Below are positions 54,490 to 63,950 of a stretch of DNA of 64,000 bases, piece after piece; the first letter of the stretch is position 1, and every line of letters starts with the position of its first letter. The notes under the pieces are model-generated. The model was given only the letters and a program-made list of their open reading frames with translations. It did no database searches and was not told where the DNA came from. The stretch spans positions 414,925 through 478,924 of the forward strand of contig NZ_LMEW01000033.1 in assembly GCF_001426525.1 (NCBI RefSeq), read 5' to 3'. A program made the translations under genes and the position numbers. Source of the stretch: Massilia sp. Root133. GTDB lineage: Bacteria; Pseudomonadota; Gammaproteobacteria; Burkholderiales; Burkholderiaceae_D.

Positions 54490-55638
54490 ATGTCCTTACC
54501 TCTTCCCTCCAGCGACGCGCTGGCCGCGTCCCAAGCCCTGCAGCGCATGATCGCTGCCGAGATCGCCGACCAGGGCGGCGCCATCCCGTTTTCGCGGTTC
54601 ATGGAACTGGCACTGTACGCGCCGAATCTCGGCTATTACAGCGGCGGCGCCGCGAAGCTGGGCCGCGATGGCGATTTCACCACGTCGCCCGAGATCAGCC
54701 CGCTGTTCGGTGCCACGCTGGCGCGCGCGGCAGCCGCTATTATGGCCCAAAGTGCCCCTGACATTATCGAATTCGGCGCCGGCACGGGCAAACTCGCCTA
54801 TGACGTCCTGACGGCGTTGGCCGAACTGGGCGTGCGCGTCGACAGTTATACGATCATCGAACTGTCGGGCGAATTGCGCGCGCGCCAGCAGGAAGCGTTG
54901 AAGGATTTCCCGCAGGTGCGTTGGACGCACGATTTTCCCGTGGCGTTCCACGGCGTCGTGCTCGCCAACGAAGTACTGGACGCGATGCCGGTCGAGCTCG
55001 TCGTGCGTGACGGCGGCCGCTGGCTGCGCCAGGTGGTGACGGTAGAAGACGGCCGCTTCGCCTTCACGCCCGCAGAGCCGGACGCGGCACTGCTCGACCA
55101 GATCGGCCGCCAGATTCCCGACGCCGACACCTTGCAGGACGGCTATCTCACCGAAGTCCACCCGGTCGCCTGCGGCTTCATGCGCTCGCTGGCGCAGATG
55201 TTCGAGAAAGGCAAGGGCGCCGCGATCCTGATCGACTATGGTTTCCCGGCCCACGAATATTATTTCGACGAGCGCACGAGCGGCACGCTGATGTGTCATT
55301 ACCGCCACCATGCGCACCCGGACCCGTTTTATTTGCCGGGCCTGCAGGACATCACGGCGCACGTCGATTTCACGGCGATGGCGCTGGCGGCCCACGGCGC
55401 GGGGCTGGACGTGCTCGGCTACATGAGCCAGGCGGCCTTCCTGCTGGCGGCGGGCATCGGCGAGCTGCTGCTGAAGACGGACCCGGAAGATGCGCTGCGC
55501 TACCTGCCGCAGTCGAAGGCCGTGCAGAAGCTCGTCTCGCCGGCCGAAATGGGGGAATTGTTCAAGGTACTCATCGTCGGCAGCGGGGTCGCGCTCGACC
55601 CCGCCATCGAGCGCGCCGATCGCAGCCACAAGTTGTGA
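54490..55638 (+). CDS. MidA/NDUFAF7-type SAM-dependent methyltransferase
   Basis: This 382-residue protein matches the DUF185/COG1565 family, with IPFSRFMELALYAP and GYYS near the start, the SAM site EFGAGTGKLA (about residues 93-102) and NEVLDAMPVE. In mitochondria the homologue methylates a complex I subunit; the bacterial target is not known. The start at 54490 is used because the frame upstream overlaps the divergent SDR gene. Confidence 0.9.
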   Translation: MSLPLPSSDALAASQALQRMIAAEIADQGGAIPFSRFMELALYAPNLGYYSGGAAKLGRDGDFTTSPEISPLFGATLARAAAAIMAQSAPDIIEFGAGTGKLAYDVLTALAELGVRVDSYTIIELSGELRARQQEALKDFPQVRWTHDFPVAFHGVVLANEVLDAMPVELVVRDGGRWLRQVVTVEDGRFAFTPAEPDAALLDQIGRQIPDADTLQDGYLTEVHPVACGFMRSLAQMFEKGKGAAILIDYGFPAHEYYFDERTSGTLMCHYRHHAHPDPFYLPGLQDITAHVDFTAMALAAHGAGLDVLGYMSQAAFLLAAGIGELLLKTDPEDALRYLPQSKAVQKLVSPAEMGELFKVLIVGSGVALDPAIERADRSHKL

Positions 55639-55781
55639 TACTGACATCTTGCGCTGTGGACACAAACCCGGCTATGCTGTAATGCCGCCCGTACGGCAGG
55701 CTGTCCTTTGCCTCTGCCGTTAAAGAACGAATCGGCTAATATTGAAGCAGCTGGCGCCCCTGTGCAACCCGACCCTGACCC

Positions 55782-56795
55782 ATGGCCAAGATCCATACCC
55801 ATTATGACAACCTGAAGGTGTCGCGCCACGCACCGCAGGAAGTCATTCGCGCGGCCTACAAGGCCTTGAGTCAGAAATATCACCCCGACAAGAATCCGGG
55901 CGACGAGCGCGCCGCCCGCATCATGGCCATCGTCAATACGGCCTACAACATCCTGTCCGATCCCGTGCGCCGCAAGGAACACGACGAGTGGATCGCGTCG
56001 GAAGAGTGGGAAGTCGAGTGGCTGGAAAGTTCCCATGGCGAGGATGGCCGCGAGAAGCCGCGCGGCGACGGGCACTGGGAACCGCGCCAGGTCGCGGCGC
56101 CGTCGCGCTGGCGCGTGCTGCGCGACCCGCGCTGGTGGGGCCTGATGCTGGCCTCCTTCGCGGGAGGCGGTGCGCTGGCCATCGTCCTGCTCGATCCTCC
56201 GAAGATGTTGCCGAGCGCGCTGGCCTGGCCGGGGAAAGCCCAGCCTGCGGCCGCAACACCCGCAGCGGCCTCCGCGTCGGCCTCTGCCTCTGCCTCCGCC
56301 TCTACGCCGAACACACCGCCGGACCCCCTCGGCAGCGACGCCAGCGCCGACGGCTGGGCGCGGCCCGCCGGGCAGGCCGATGCGCCGCCCGACATCAAGG
56401 CCCTCGGCGTGACCCAGTTGATCGTCCCGGCCCGCGCACCCGATTGCGACACCGACCTGCAGGCCCAGGTCGCACCGACGGGCGATCCGTGGCCAGCCCA
56501 GTCCGGCTACATCGACGGTTATCCGCTCGGCAACCAGGGCGACGAGATGCAGGTATTGGTCGACAACAGCAACAATCCGTCGCCTGTGCTGGTCAAGATC
56601 TACGACCTGGACCGCCGCTCGAACGTGCGCCACGCCTACGTGCTGGGCCGCGCCAAGTTCCTGATCGATAAACTCGCGGCCGGCAAGTACGAAGTCCGTT
56701 ACCAAAACATCATGATCGGCGGTGCCCGCCCCGAATGCGCCCCCGGCCACCGCGCGCCGCTGCGCCAGGCCGCCGCACGCCAGCCCGGCGCCTGA
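55782..56795 (+). CDS. DnaJ-domain protein with membrane helix
   Basis: This 337-residue protein has an N-terminal J-domain (HYDNLKV ... HPDKNPG, HPD near residue 34), a linker and one membrane helix (about 118-140). An Ala/Pro/Ser-rich spacer with a repeated SAS stretch follows, then a C-terminal domain with GYPLGNQGDEM. It likely recruits DnaK to a membrane or envelope task. The C-terminal domain is not identified. Confidence 0.85.
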   Translation: MAKIHTHYDNLKVSRHAPQEVIRAAYKALSQKYHPDKNPGDERAARIMAIVNTAYNILSDPVRRKEHDEWIASEEWEVEWLESSHGEDGREKPRGDGHWEPRQVAAPSRWRVLRDPRWWGLMLASFAGGGALAIVLLDPPKMLPSALAWPGKAQPAAATPAAASASASASASASTPNTPPDPLGSDASADGWARPAGQADAPPDIKALGVTQLIVPARAPDCDTDLQAQVAPTGDPWPAQSGYIDGYPLGNQGDEMQVLVDNSNNPSPVLVKIYDLDRRSNVRHAYVLGRAKFLIDKLAAGKYEVRYQNIMIGGARPECAPGHRAPLRQAAARQPGA

Positions 56796-56945
56796 TAACC
56801 GAAAGTGTGGTTTTTCGCGACATTTCGCCGGTTTGATGGTGGGTGAAATTCAAGAATTTAGTTCCCTGGACGTAATATACTCGGTAGACCACACGGGCCC
56901 ATGCAGCCCGCCAGCCCATCGCAGGCACACACGGAAAACCGGGAC

Positions 56946-58580
56946 ATGAACGAACTTGACGGCCTCAACGCCCTGATCATCGAGCCGCACGCCGGGATGC
57001 GCTCGACGATCCACAACATGCTGAACATGTGCGGCCTGAGCAAGATCGACCACGTCGGCAGCTCCAATCAGGCCGTCAAGCACCTCGGCCTGAAGCAGTA
57101 CGACCTGATCCTGTGCGAATACGCGCTGGAAGGCGGCCAGGACGGCCAGCAGCTGCTCGAGGACGTGCGCCACCACAAGCTCATGCCGCTGTCGACCATG
57201 TTCTTCATGGTCACGGCCGAAGGCGATTACGGCAAGGTCGTCAGCGCCGCCGAACTGGGCCCCACCGACTACGTCCTGAAACCGTTCACGGCCGACCGCC
57301 TGCTCGAACGCATCGCGCGCGGGCTGGAACGGAGAAATGCGCTGCTGCCCGTGTACGACCTGATGGAGGCGGGCAACCAGCGCGAGGCGATCGCCGCCTG
57401 CCTCGACGGGGAAGAACGCTATCCGCGCTACCTCGTCGACTTCATGCGCCTGCGCGCCGAACTGCACATGTTCCTCGGCGAGCCGCACGAAGCGGAGCCG
57501 CTCTACCGCCAGCTCGTCGAGACCAAGGCGATCGCCTGGGCGCGCCTGGGCCTGGCCAAGACGCTGTTCCTGCGCGAGCGCTACGACGAAGCGCGCGAGA
57601 TGCTCGAAGACCTCGTCGACGCCAACAAGAACTTCGTCGACGCCTACGACTGGCTCGCGCGCACCCACGAGGCGGCCGGCGCGCTCGATGCGGCGCAGGC
57701 CGTGCTGACGGAGGCGGTGACAGTCTCCCCGCACGCGGTGCGCCGGCTGCGCAAGCTGGGCGAAACGGCGCTGGAGGCGGGCGACCACGATACGGCCGAG
57801 AAGATCCTCAAGCAGGTCGTCAGCAAGGCCAAGTATTCCGAATTCAAGGACCCGCAGGACCACGTGCGCCTCGTGCAGACCCTCGTGCGCAAGGGGGACC
57901 CGGTGCAGGCCGCGGCCGTCATCCGCGACCTGGACAAATCGATGGCGTTCCAGAAGCACACGCCGCTGTGCAGCGCCATCGCGTCGAGCCTCGTGCACGA
58001 ATACACGGGCAACGAGGCGCGCCTGGCCGAATCGCTGGCGGCGGCCCTCGCGGCCAGCCAGGACGCGCCGGACCTGCGCCCGGAGATCAAGCTGGAACTG
58101 GCGCGCACCTGCATCGAGAACGGCATGGAGGAGGGCGCCGCCGAGATCGTGCGCGACGTGATGCGCAATGCGCAGAACGGCGCCGCGGTGGCGCGCGCGA
58201 TGGCCGTGTTCGAAAACGCGGGCCAGGCCGAGACGGCGCAGAAGCTCGCCATGGAAAGCCGCCAGCAGGTCGTCGACCTCGTCGCCACCGGTGCCGCCAA
58301 GGCGAAGAGCGGCGACTACAAGGGCGCCGTCGTGCTGATGCAGGAAGCGGCGACCAAGCTGCCGGACAATCCGCAGGTCGTGTTCAACGCCGCGCTGGCG
58401 ATCCTGAAATGCCTGGACCACGAAGGCTGGGACGAGCGCCTCGGCCAGCAGGCCCTGGCCTACATCGCCGGCGTGCGCCGCCTCGATCCGGTCAACCCGA
58501 AGCTGCCGGCGCTGGCCGGGCTGCACCATCAAATTCTCAAGAAATATGACAAGGGCCCGCGTCCGAAAAGGGCCGGCTGA
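56946..58580 (+). CDS. Receiver-TPR protein with degenerate phosphosite
   Basis: This 544-residue protein has a receiver-like domain (about residues 5-125) followed by tetratricopeptide-like repeats to the C-terminus. The phospho-acceptor Asp is replaced by Glu (E58 in LILCEY), and the acidic pair near the start reads IEPH, while the switch Lys (VLKPFT) is kept. It probably does not accept phosphate normally and works as a scaffold. A start at 56901 is also possible. The HDOD-GAF gene follows 6 bases later. Confidence 0.85.
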   Translation: MNELDGLNALIIEPHAGMRSTIHNMLNMCGLSKIDHVGSSNQAVKHLGLKQYDLILCEYALEGGQDGQQLLEDVRHHKLMPLSTMFFMVTAEGDYGKVVSAAELGPTDYVLKPFTADRLLERIARGLERRNALLPVYDLMEAGNQREAIAACLDGEERYPRYLVDFMRLRAELHMFLGEPHEAEPLYRQLVETKAIAWARLGLAKTLFLRERYDEAREMLEDLVDANKNFVDAYDWLARTHEAAGALDAAQAVLTEAVTVSPHAVRRLRKLGETALEAGDHDTAEKILKQVVSKAKYSEFKDPQDHVRLVQTLVRKGDPVQAAAVIRDLDKSMAFQKHTPLCSAIASSLVHEYTGNEARLAESLAAALAASQDAPDLRPEIKLELARTCIENGMEEGAAEIVRDVMRNAQNGAAVARAMAVFENAGQAETAQKLAMESRQQVVDLVATGAAKAKSGDYKGAVVLMQEAATKLPDNPQVVFNAALAILKCLDHEGWDERLGQQALAYIAGVRRLDPVNPKLPALAGLHHQILKKYDKGPRPKRAG

Positions 58581-58586
58581 GCGATC

Positions 58587-60176
58587 ATGATTCCTGCAGT
58601 CGGGAGCGCCGCTTCCAATCCCAACACGAACGCCGCGTCGTTCCAGCCGACGGACGGGGGCCGCCGCGTGCGCGCCGCGCTGCTGCAGAAGGTGTGCGGC
58701 GACGACGACATGTTCGCGCTGGGCAGCGCCATCGCGCGCGTCGTGCAGATGGCGACATCGGAAGACCAGGGCACCCACGATCTCGCGCACTACGTGCTGT
58801 CCGACGTCGCGCTCACGCAGCGCATCCTGCGCCTGGCGAACACGGTCCGCTACCGCACGGCAGCCGGCACGGCCGTCACGACGGTGTCGCGCGCCATTTC
58901 CCTGCTGGGCTTCGACAACGTGCGCACGGTCGCGCTGGCGATGCTGCTCGTCGACGCGCTGGCCAGCAGCGACCATGCGTACAGCGTGCGCATGGAACTG
59001 GAAGCGTCGCTGTGCGCGAGCCTCGTCGGGCGCGAAATGGCGCGCCACAGCTTTTACCAGGGCGCGGAGGAAGCATCGATCAGCGCGCTGTTCAAGAATC
59101 TCGGCGCGCTGCTGGTCGCGTCGCACGAGCATGACCGCTACCGCGAGATCCAGGCCCTGCTGGCGACCGGCAAGCACACGTCCGCACAGGCCGCGCAGAT
59201 GATCCTCGGCTGCGGCTTCGACGCGCTGTCCGAAGCCGTGCTGGGCGAGTGGAAGATCCCGGGCGTGATCGTGCATGCCCAGCGCCCGCTGGAGGCAGGG
59301 GCGCTCAAGCTGGCCGTCAACCGCAGCGAGTGGATGCGCCAGGTGGCGTCGTTCAGCCTGGACGTGGCGCGCCTGATGGGCAGGACCCCCACGCCGTCCG
59401 ACGCGCCGGAAGCGCAGGCGCTGCTGGCGCGCTACGGCACTGCGCTGAACCTCGGCGCGGCCGAGCTGGACGAGTTGTTCGAGACGGTCGCGTTCGAAAT
59501 GACGAGCCTCCTGCAGAGCATGAATTTGCAACCCATGCCGCGCCGCGCGCCGCAGGAAGACAAGGGCGGCCTGCCCAACGTGCTGCTGCTGGCGACCCTC
59601 GGCGGGGAAGAGGAAGCGCAGGGCACGTACCCGAGCGGCAAGCCGAAGAACGCGCGCGACCTGCTGCTGGCGGGCGTGCAGGACGTCACCCAGATGCGCG
59701 CGTCCGGCCGGCACAAGGTCAACGACGTCGTCATGGCCGTGCTGGAGACGCTGTACACGGCGCTGGGCTTCCGCTTCGCGACGGTCGTGCTGAAGGACGT
59801 GCGCGCCGGCCAGTACCGGGCCCGCGCATCGTTCGGGCTCGCGCAGGCGCGCGTGCAGGAAGGCTTCACGTTTCCGCTGGCGCCCGCCGGAGAAAGGAGC
59901 GCGCGCGACCTGTTTTACCTGGCGATGGAAAACGACGCCGACCTCATGATCTCGGACGCGCGCGGCGCCAAGATCCGCGACCTGCTGCCGGCCTGGCACA
60001 AGGCGCTGCTGCCCGACGCGCAGAGCTTCATCGTGCTGCCGCTGGTGGTGGGCAAGGTGCAGCTGGGCCTGTTCTATGCCGACCGCACGGAGCCCGCGCC
60101 GGAAGGTGTGCCGCCCGACGAGACGGCCCTCATCAAGGCGCTCAAGGGCCAGGTACTGGCTGCGCTCGCGCCCTGA
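58587..60176 (+). CDS. HDOD-GAF signalling protein
   Basis: This 529-residue protein has an HDOD domain (about residues 25-230, with SDVALTQRILRLAN and ISLLGFDNVRTVAL) and a C-terminal GAF-like domain (about 375-525). HDOD proteins act in bacterial signal pathways, often with c-di-GMP. It is in a unit with the receiver-TPR gene and overlaps the end of the convergent GGDEF-EAL gene by 35 bases. Confidence 0.88.
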   Translation: MIPAVGSAASNPNTNAASFQPTDGGRRVRAALLQKVCGDDDMFALGSAIARVVQMATSEDQGTHDLAHYVLSDVALTQRILRLANTVRYRTAAGTAVTTVSRAISLLGFDNVRTVALAMLLVDALASSDHAYSVRMELEASLCASLVGREMARHSFYQGAEEASISALFKNLGALLVASHEHDRYREIQALLATGKHTSAQAAQMILGCGFDALSEAVLGEWKIPGVIVHAQRPLEAGALKLAVNRSEWMRQVASFSLDVARLMGRTPTPSDAPEAQALLARYGTALNLGAAELDELFETVAFEMTSLLQSMNLQPMPRRAPQEDKGGLPNVLLLATLGGEEEAQGTYPSGKPKNARDLLLAGVQDVTQMRASGRHKVNDVVMAVLETLYTALGFRFATVVLKDVRAGQYRARASFGLAQARVQEGFTFPLAPAGERSARDLFYLAMENDADLMISDARGAKIRDLLPAWHKALLPDAQSFIVLPLVVGKVQLGLFYADRTEPAPEGVPPDETALIKALKGQVLAALAP

Positions 60177-63100
60177 CGAACTCACGGAATTCGCGCGCCG
60201 GCATCGGCCGCCCGAACAGGTAGCCCTGCGCCTCGTCGCTGTTGCGGTCGCGCAGGAAGCCCCATTGCGCCAGGGTTTCCACGCCTTCCGCGATCACGCC
60301 CAGCCCGAGCGCATGGGCCAGGCCGATGGTCGCGTCGACGATGGCGGCGTCGTTCGGATTCGTCTCGATGTCGCGCACGAAGCCGCGGTCGATCTTGATG
60401 CGGTCGATCGCGAACAGCTTCAGGTAGGCCAGCGACGAATACCCCGTGCCGAAGTCGTCGATGGCCAGCTTGAAGCCGCGCGCGCGCAGCTGCAGCAGCA
60501 GCCTGCGCGTGTTTTCCGGGTCGCGCATGGCGGCCGTCTCCGTGATCTCCAGTTCCATCCGCGCCGGGTCGATCCCGTGCTCGGCGAGCAGCTCGTCGAG
60601 GCGCGACAGCAGCGCGCCGCCGCTGAACTGGCGCGCCGACAGGTTCACGGCCAGGCGCAGGTGATCCATGCCGTCGTCGCGCCACTCGGCCAGCAGGGCC
60701 ATCGCGCGCGCCAGCACCCAGTCGCCGAGCGGCAGGATCAGGCCCGATTCCTCGGCGATGGGGATGAAGCGCCCGGGCTCCACGCTGCCCAGCTCCGGGT
60801 CGTGCCAGCGCAGCAGCACCTCGGCGCCGATCACGCGCCCCGTCTCGAGTTCGACCTGGGCCTGCAGGTGGACGTCGAAGCCGCCGTTCTCCAGCGTCGC
60901 CCACATGCGGTTTTCCAGCAGCAGGTGCTCGTGCGTGGCCGCGTTCATGGCGGGCGAGAAGAACTGGAAATTGCCGCGGCCTTCGCGCTTGGCCGCGTAC
61001 ATCGCCATGTCGGCGTGGCGCAACAGCGTGTCCGCATCGTGGCCGTCTTCGGGGAACAGGGCCACGCCCACGCTGGCGCCGCTGTGCGCCGTCGTGCCGG
61101 CCAGGCGGTAGGGCTGCTGCAGCGATGCCACGAGGCGCACCGCCACCGCGCTCACGCTGTCGGGAGACAGGGGGCCGCACAGCACGATGATGAATTCGTC
61201 GCCGCCGAGGCGGGCGAGGGCGTCGACGTCGCGCAGGAGGTCCTTCATGCGTGCGGCCGCGCCCACGAGCAGTTCGTCGCCGGCCTGGTGGCCGAGCGAA
61301 TCGTTGATCTTCTTGAAGTGGTCGAGGTCGATGAACAGCACGGCCAGCGGCTGCCGGGTGCGGCGCGCCTGGGCGAGCTGCTGTTCCAGGCGCATGCCGA
61401 GCGCATGGCGGTTCTCCAGGCCCGTCAGCGGGTCGTGGTGGGCCAGGCGGTGGATGCGCGCCTGGGCGCGCTGCTGCTCCGTCAGGTCGCGCAGGATGCA
61501 CACGTACAGGCGCTCCCCGGCCAGGTCGACGATGGACACCGCCACCGCGAGCGGCAGCGGCTCGCCGCGTGCGTTCAGGCCGTCCAGCTGGCGTTCGTCG
61601 GGCCTGCTGCCGGCCAGGCGCGCCAGCAGGCTCAGGCTGTCTTCGTCGCCATGGCCCGGCACCAGCGTCGTGAACGCGAGGCCGGGCAGGTGATTCGGCG
61701 GGTAGCCGAACAGCGCGGCCGTGGCGCGGTTGGCCGACAGCACCGTGCCGCGCGCGTCGACGGTGACGATGGCGTCGGCGGCATTGTCCAGGATGGCCTG
61801 CAGGCGCGCCGTGCGCTCCGCCACCTGGGCCTCGATCTGGGCGCGTTCGCCGCTGACGATCAGCATCAGCGCGCCCAGCAGCGCAGCCAGCAGCAGGCCG
61901 GTCGTGATCACGATCCAGCTCGCGAGTCCCCGTTCGCCTTCCATGTAGGCGGCCGTGGGCGTGAAGCGCAGTTGCAGGGTGCGGCCGCCGTACGCGAGCG
62001 GCACGGTGTAGTCGCCACTGACCACGTGCCGGCCCGGCGTGCCCACCAGCGCGACGGGCGCGCCGCGGTCGGTCGTATCGGCCAGGCTGATGTCGAAGCC
62101 CGAGAAGCCGGCGCGCAGGACCGCCTGCCGGACGAAAGCATGGGCATCCAGGATCAGGGCCAATACCCCCAGCGGCGGCTGGCCGGGCGCGCCGGCCGCG
62201 CGGTACAGGGAGACGCCGATGGCGCCGCTCCCCACCAGCTGGACCGGGCCGGTGGCCACCGCGGCCGTGCCGGCCAGCGCCCGCGACACCGCTTCCGTGC
62301 GCCCCGGCGCCGTCAGGAAGTCCGCGCCGCGGATGCGCGCATTGGACGGGGGCCAGGTGTACAGCAGGGGCAGGTATTGCGCGCGCTGGCCGGCCGGATG
62401 CAGGCCCTGTGTCCGCGTCACGTCGCGCACGCCGGCGAACGCGGGATCGACGTGCGTGCGTACCCACGTCTCGAACGCCGCGCGTTCGGCCAGCGTGACG
62501 GGCACCAGCCAGTTGATGGCGGCGATCTCCGGCCGGCCGTCGACGTAGCCGCTGGCGATGCTCAGGAACTTGGCGCGGTGCATGAACCGGTCTTCCGCCG
62601 CAAGCGTGCGCGAGAACGTGCCGACGAAGCGTTCGTGCTCGCGCAGCTCGGCCTGCAGCTCGTCGGCCACCTGCTGGGCCTTCAGGCGGTAGGCCTGCAG
62701 GTATTGCTGGTGCTCCCAGTGCACGGTCTGCTCGTAGGCGGCCATGACGACGCCGGCCGCCAGCAGCAGCGGCAGGGCGACGAGGCGCGCCCGCCGGCGC
62801 CACAGCCGGCGCGGCTGGCCGCACACGATCCAGACGAGCGGGGCGGCCAGCAGGACGCCCACGGTGTCGCCGGCCCACCAGTTGATCCAGTTCGGCGCCC
62901 GTTCGGCCGCCGTTATCACGTCCAGCCGGTACAGGGCGGACACGTTGGCGGTGGCGTTGATCAGGCAGAACACCGGTGCCAGCGCGAGGAAACGGGCGAC
63001 GTCGCGCGCCGTGCCGAGGGCCGGGTCGACGAAGCGGCGGAACCAGCGGGCGCCCAGCCAGGCCTGCACGAGCGAGCCCAGCGTGGCGACCGTCGTCGCG

Positions 63101-63381
63101 AGGACCGCGGTCGCGGGCGCGGTGTCGGGGTCCATCCAGCCGTCGGGCAGGTGCGACAGGCACGCGCCGATGGCGACGCCAGGGAGGGCGCGCCAGCCGA
63201 ACGCGACGCTCAAGGCGAATCCGACGCCGGCCGGCAAGTATACGGGCGTTGCATAGCCCGCGGGCAGGGCCAGCGCGCGGCTGAGGAGAAGGGTGCCGAT
63301 ATAGACGGCAATGGTCGCCAGGTTGGCCAGCCACAGCCGAAGCCCGTGCCCTTCGTGATTGCCGGTGCGATGCTGGTCCAT
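60142..63381 (-). CDS. MASE1-CHASE-PAS-GGDEF-EAL c-di-GMP enzyme
   Basis: This 1079-residue protein has a MASE1-like membrane sensor (about residues 15-215), a CHASE-type periplasmic domain (about 230-490), a second membrane helix and a PAS domain (about 555-670). GGDEF and EAL domains complete it. The GGDEF motif is intact (RLGGDEFII). The EAL signature reads EVL, and the other catalytic segments (NLSARQF, DDFGTGYSSL, KIDRGFV, EGVET) are present, so both activities are plausible. Confidence 0.93.
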   Translation of the reverse strand: MDQHRTGNHEGHGLRLWLANLATIAVYIGTLLLSRALALPAGYATPVYLPAGVGFALSVAFGWRALPGVAIGACLSHLPDGWMDPDTAPATAVLATTVATLGSLVQAWLGARWFRRFVDPALGTARDVARFLALAPVFCLINATANVSALYRLDVITAAERAPNWINWWAGDTVGVLLAAPLVWIVCGQPRRLWRRRARLVALPLLLAAGVVMAAYEQTVHWEHQQYLQAYRLKAQQVADELQAELREHERFVGTFSRTLAAEDRFMHRAKFLSIASGYVDGRPEIAAINWLVPVTLAERAAFETWVRTHVDPAFAGVRDVTRTQGLHPAGQRAQYLPLLYTWPPSNARIRGADFLTAPGRTEAVSRALAGTAAVATGPVQLVGSGAIGVSLYRAAGAPGQPPLGVLALILDAHAFVRQAVLRAGFSGFDISLADTTDRGAPVALVGTPGRHVVSGDYTVPLAYGGRTLQLRFTPTAAYMEGERGLASWIVITTGLLLAALLGALMLIVSGERAQIEAQVAERTARLQAILDNAADAIVTVDARGTVLSANRATAALFGYPPNHLPGLAFTTLVPGHGDEDSLSLLARLAGSRPDERQLDGLNARGEPLPLAVAVSIVDLAGERLYVCILRDLTEQQRAQARIHRLAHHDPLTGLENRHALGMRLEQQLAQARRTRQPLAVLFIDLDHFKKINDSLGHQAGDELLVGAAARMKDLLRDVDALARLGGDEFIIVLCGPLSPDSVSAVAVRLVASLQQPYRLAGTTAHSGASVGVALFPEDGHDADTLLRHADMAMYAAKREGRGNFQFFSPAMNAATHEHLLLENRMWATLENGGFDVHLQAQVELETGRVIGAEVLLRWHDPELGSVEPGRFIPIAEESGLILPLGDWVLARAMALLAEWRDDGMDHLRLAVNLSARQFSGGALLSRLDELLAEHGIDPARMELEITETAAMRDPENTRRLLLQLRARGFKLAIDDFGTGYSSLAYLKLFAIDRIKIDRGFVRDIETNPNDAAIVDATIGLAHALGLGVIAEGVETLAQWGFLRDRNSDEAQGYLFGRPMPAREFREFVRARAQPVPGP

Positions 63382-63459
63382 GGGGGGCCTCTGACGTCAA
63401 TACAGTGTACGCGCAAACGCATGGTTGGACCGCTCTGCAGGGATTCTTGCAAACAGCCC

Positions 63460-63488
63460 TTGCGGAGTTGTACTGCGGCCGTTACAAT
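63460..63488 (+). promoter_or_regulatory. Promoter for the tRNA-tuf operon
   Basis: TTGCGG (63460-63465) and TACAAT (63483-63488) are 17 bases apart, about 97 bases before tRNA-Tyr. This is a good sigma-70 match and fits a strong stable-RNA promoter. Confidence 0.65.
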
Positions 63489-63584
63489 CACGCCCCGAAG
63501 CAACGACACTGTTTGAGTTTGATCAGTACAAGCAAAAACAGTTGACGAAGTTGTTATCTTGCTTCATACTCTGCGGTTCTTCGC

Positions 63585-63669
63585 GGTGGGGTGGCCGAGT
63601 GGTTAAAGGCAGCAGACTGTAAATCTGCCCTCTCTGAGTACGCTGGTTCGAATCCAGCCCCCACCACCA
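63585..63669 (+). tRNA. tRNA-Tyr (GTA)
   Basis: The 85-base gene folds with GGTGGGG/CCCCACC as acceptor stem, a GTA anticodon, a long variable arm and an encoded CCA. Confidence 0.97.
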
Positions 63670-63709
63670 ATAGCGTTGATCGTGTAGTGAATCGAATGGG
63701 TGGTACCTC

Positions 63710-63783
63710 GCGGGTGTAGCTCAATGGTAGAGCTGAAGCCTTCCAAGCTTATGACGAGGGTTCGATTCCCTTCACCCGCTCCA
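63710..63783 (+). tRNA. tRNA-Gly (TCC)
   Basis: The 74-base gene has GCGGGTG/CACCCGC as acceptor stem, anticodon TCC in CTTCCAA and an encoded CCA. Confidence 0.96.
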
Positions 63784-63794
63784 GTTTCAAATCA

Positions 63795-63869
<75 letters not shown>

Positions 63870-63950
63870 GAATTTAAACGGCTGTCGGCTGTTTCGACCG
63901 TCAGGTGTGCCTGGTAATTTTCAATATCGTTAGGATCTTAGGAGTCTAGA

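Noticed and set aside
60076..63516. Very long frames (over 1000 codons) opposite and beside the GGDEF-EAL gene
   Set aside because: Shadow frames caused by high GC; repetitive Arg/Ala/Gly content and no domains.
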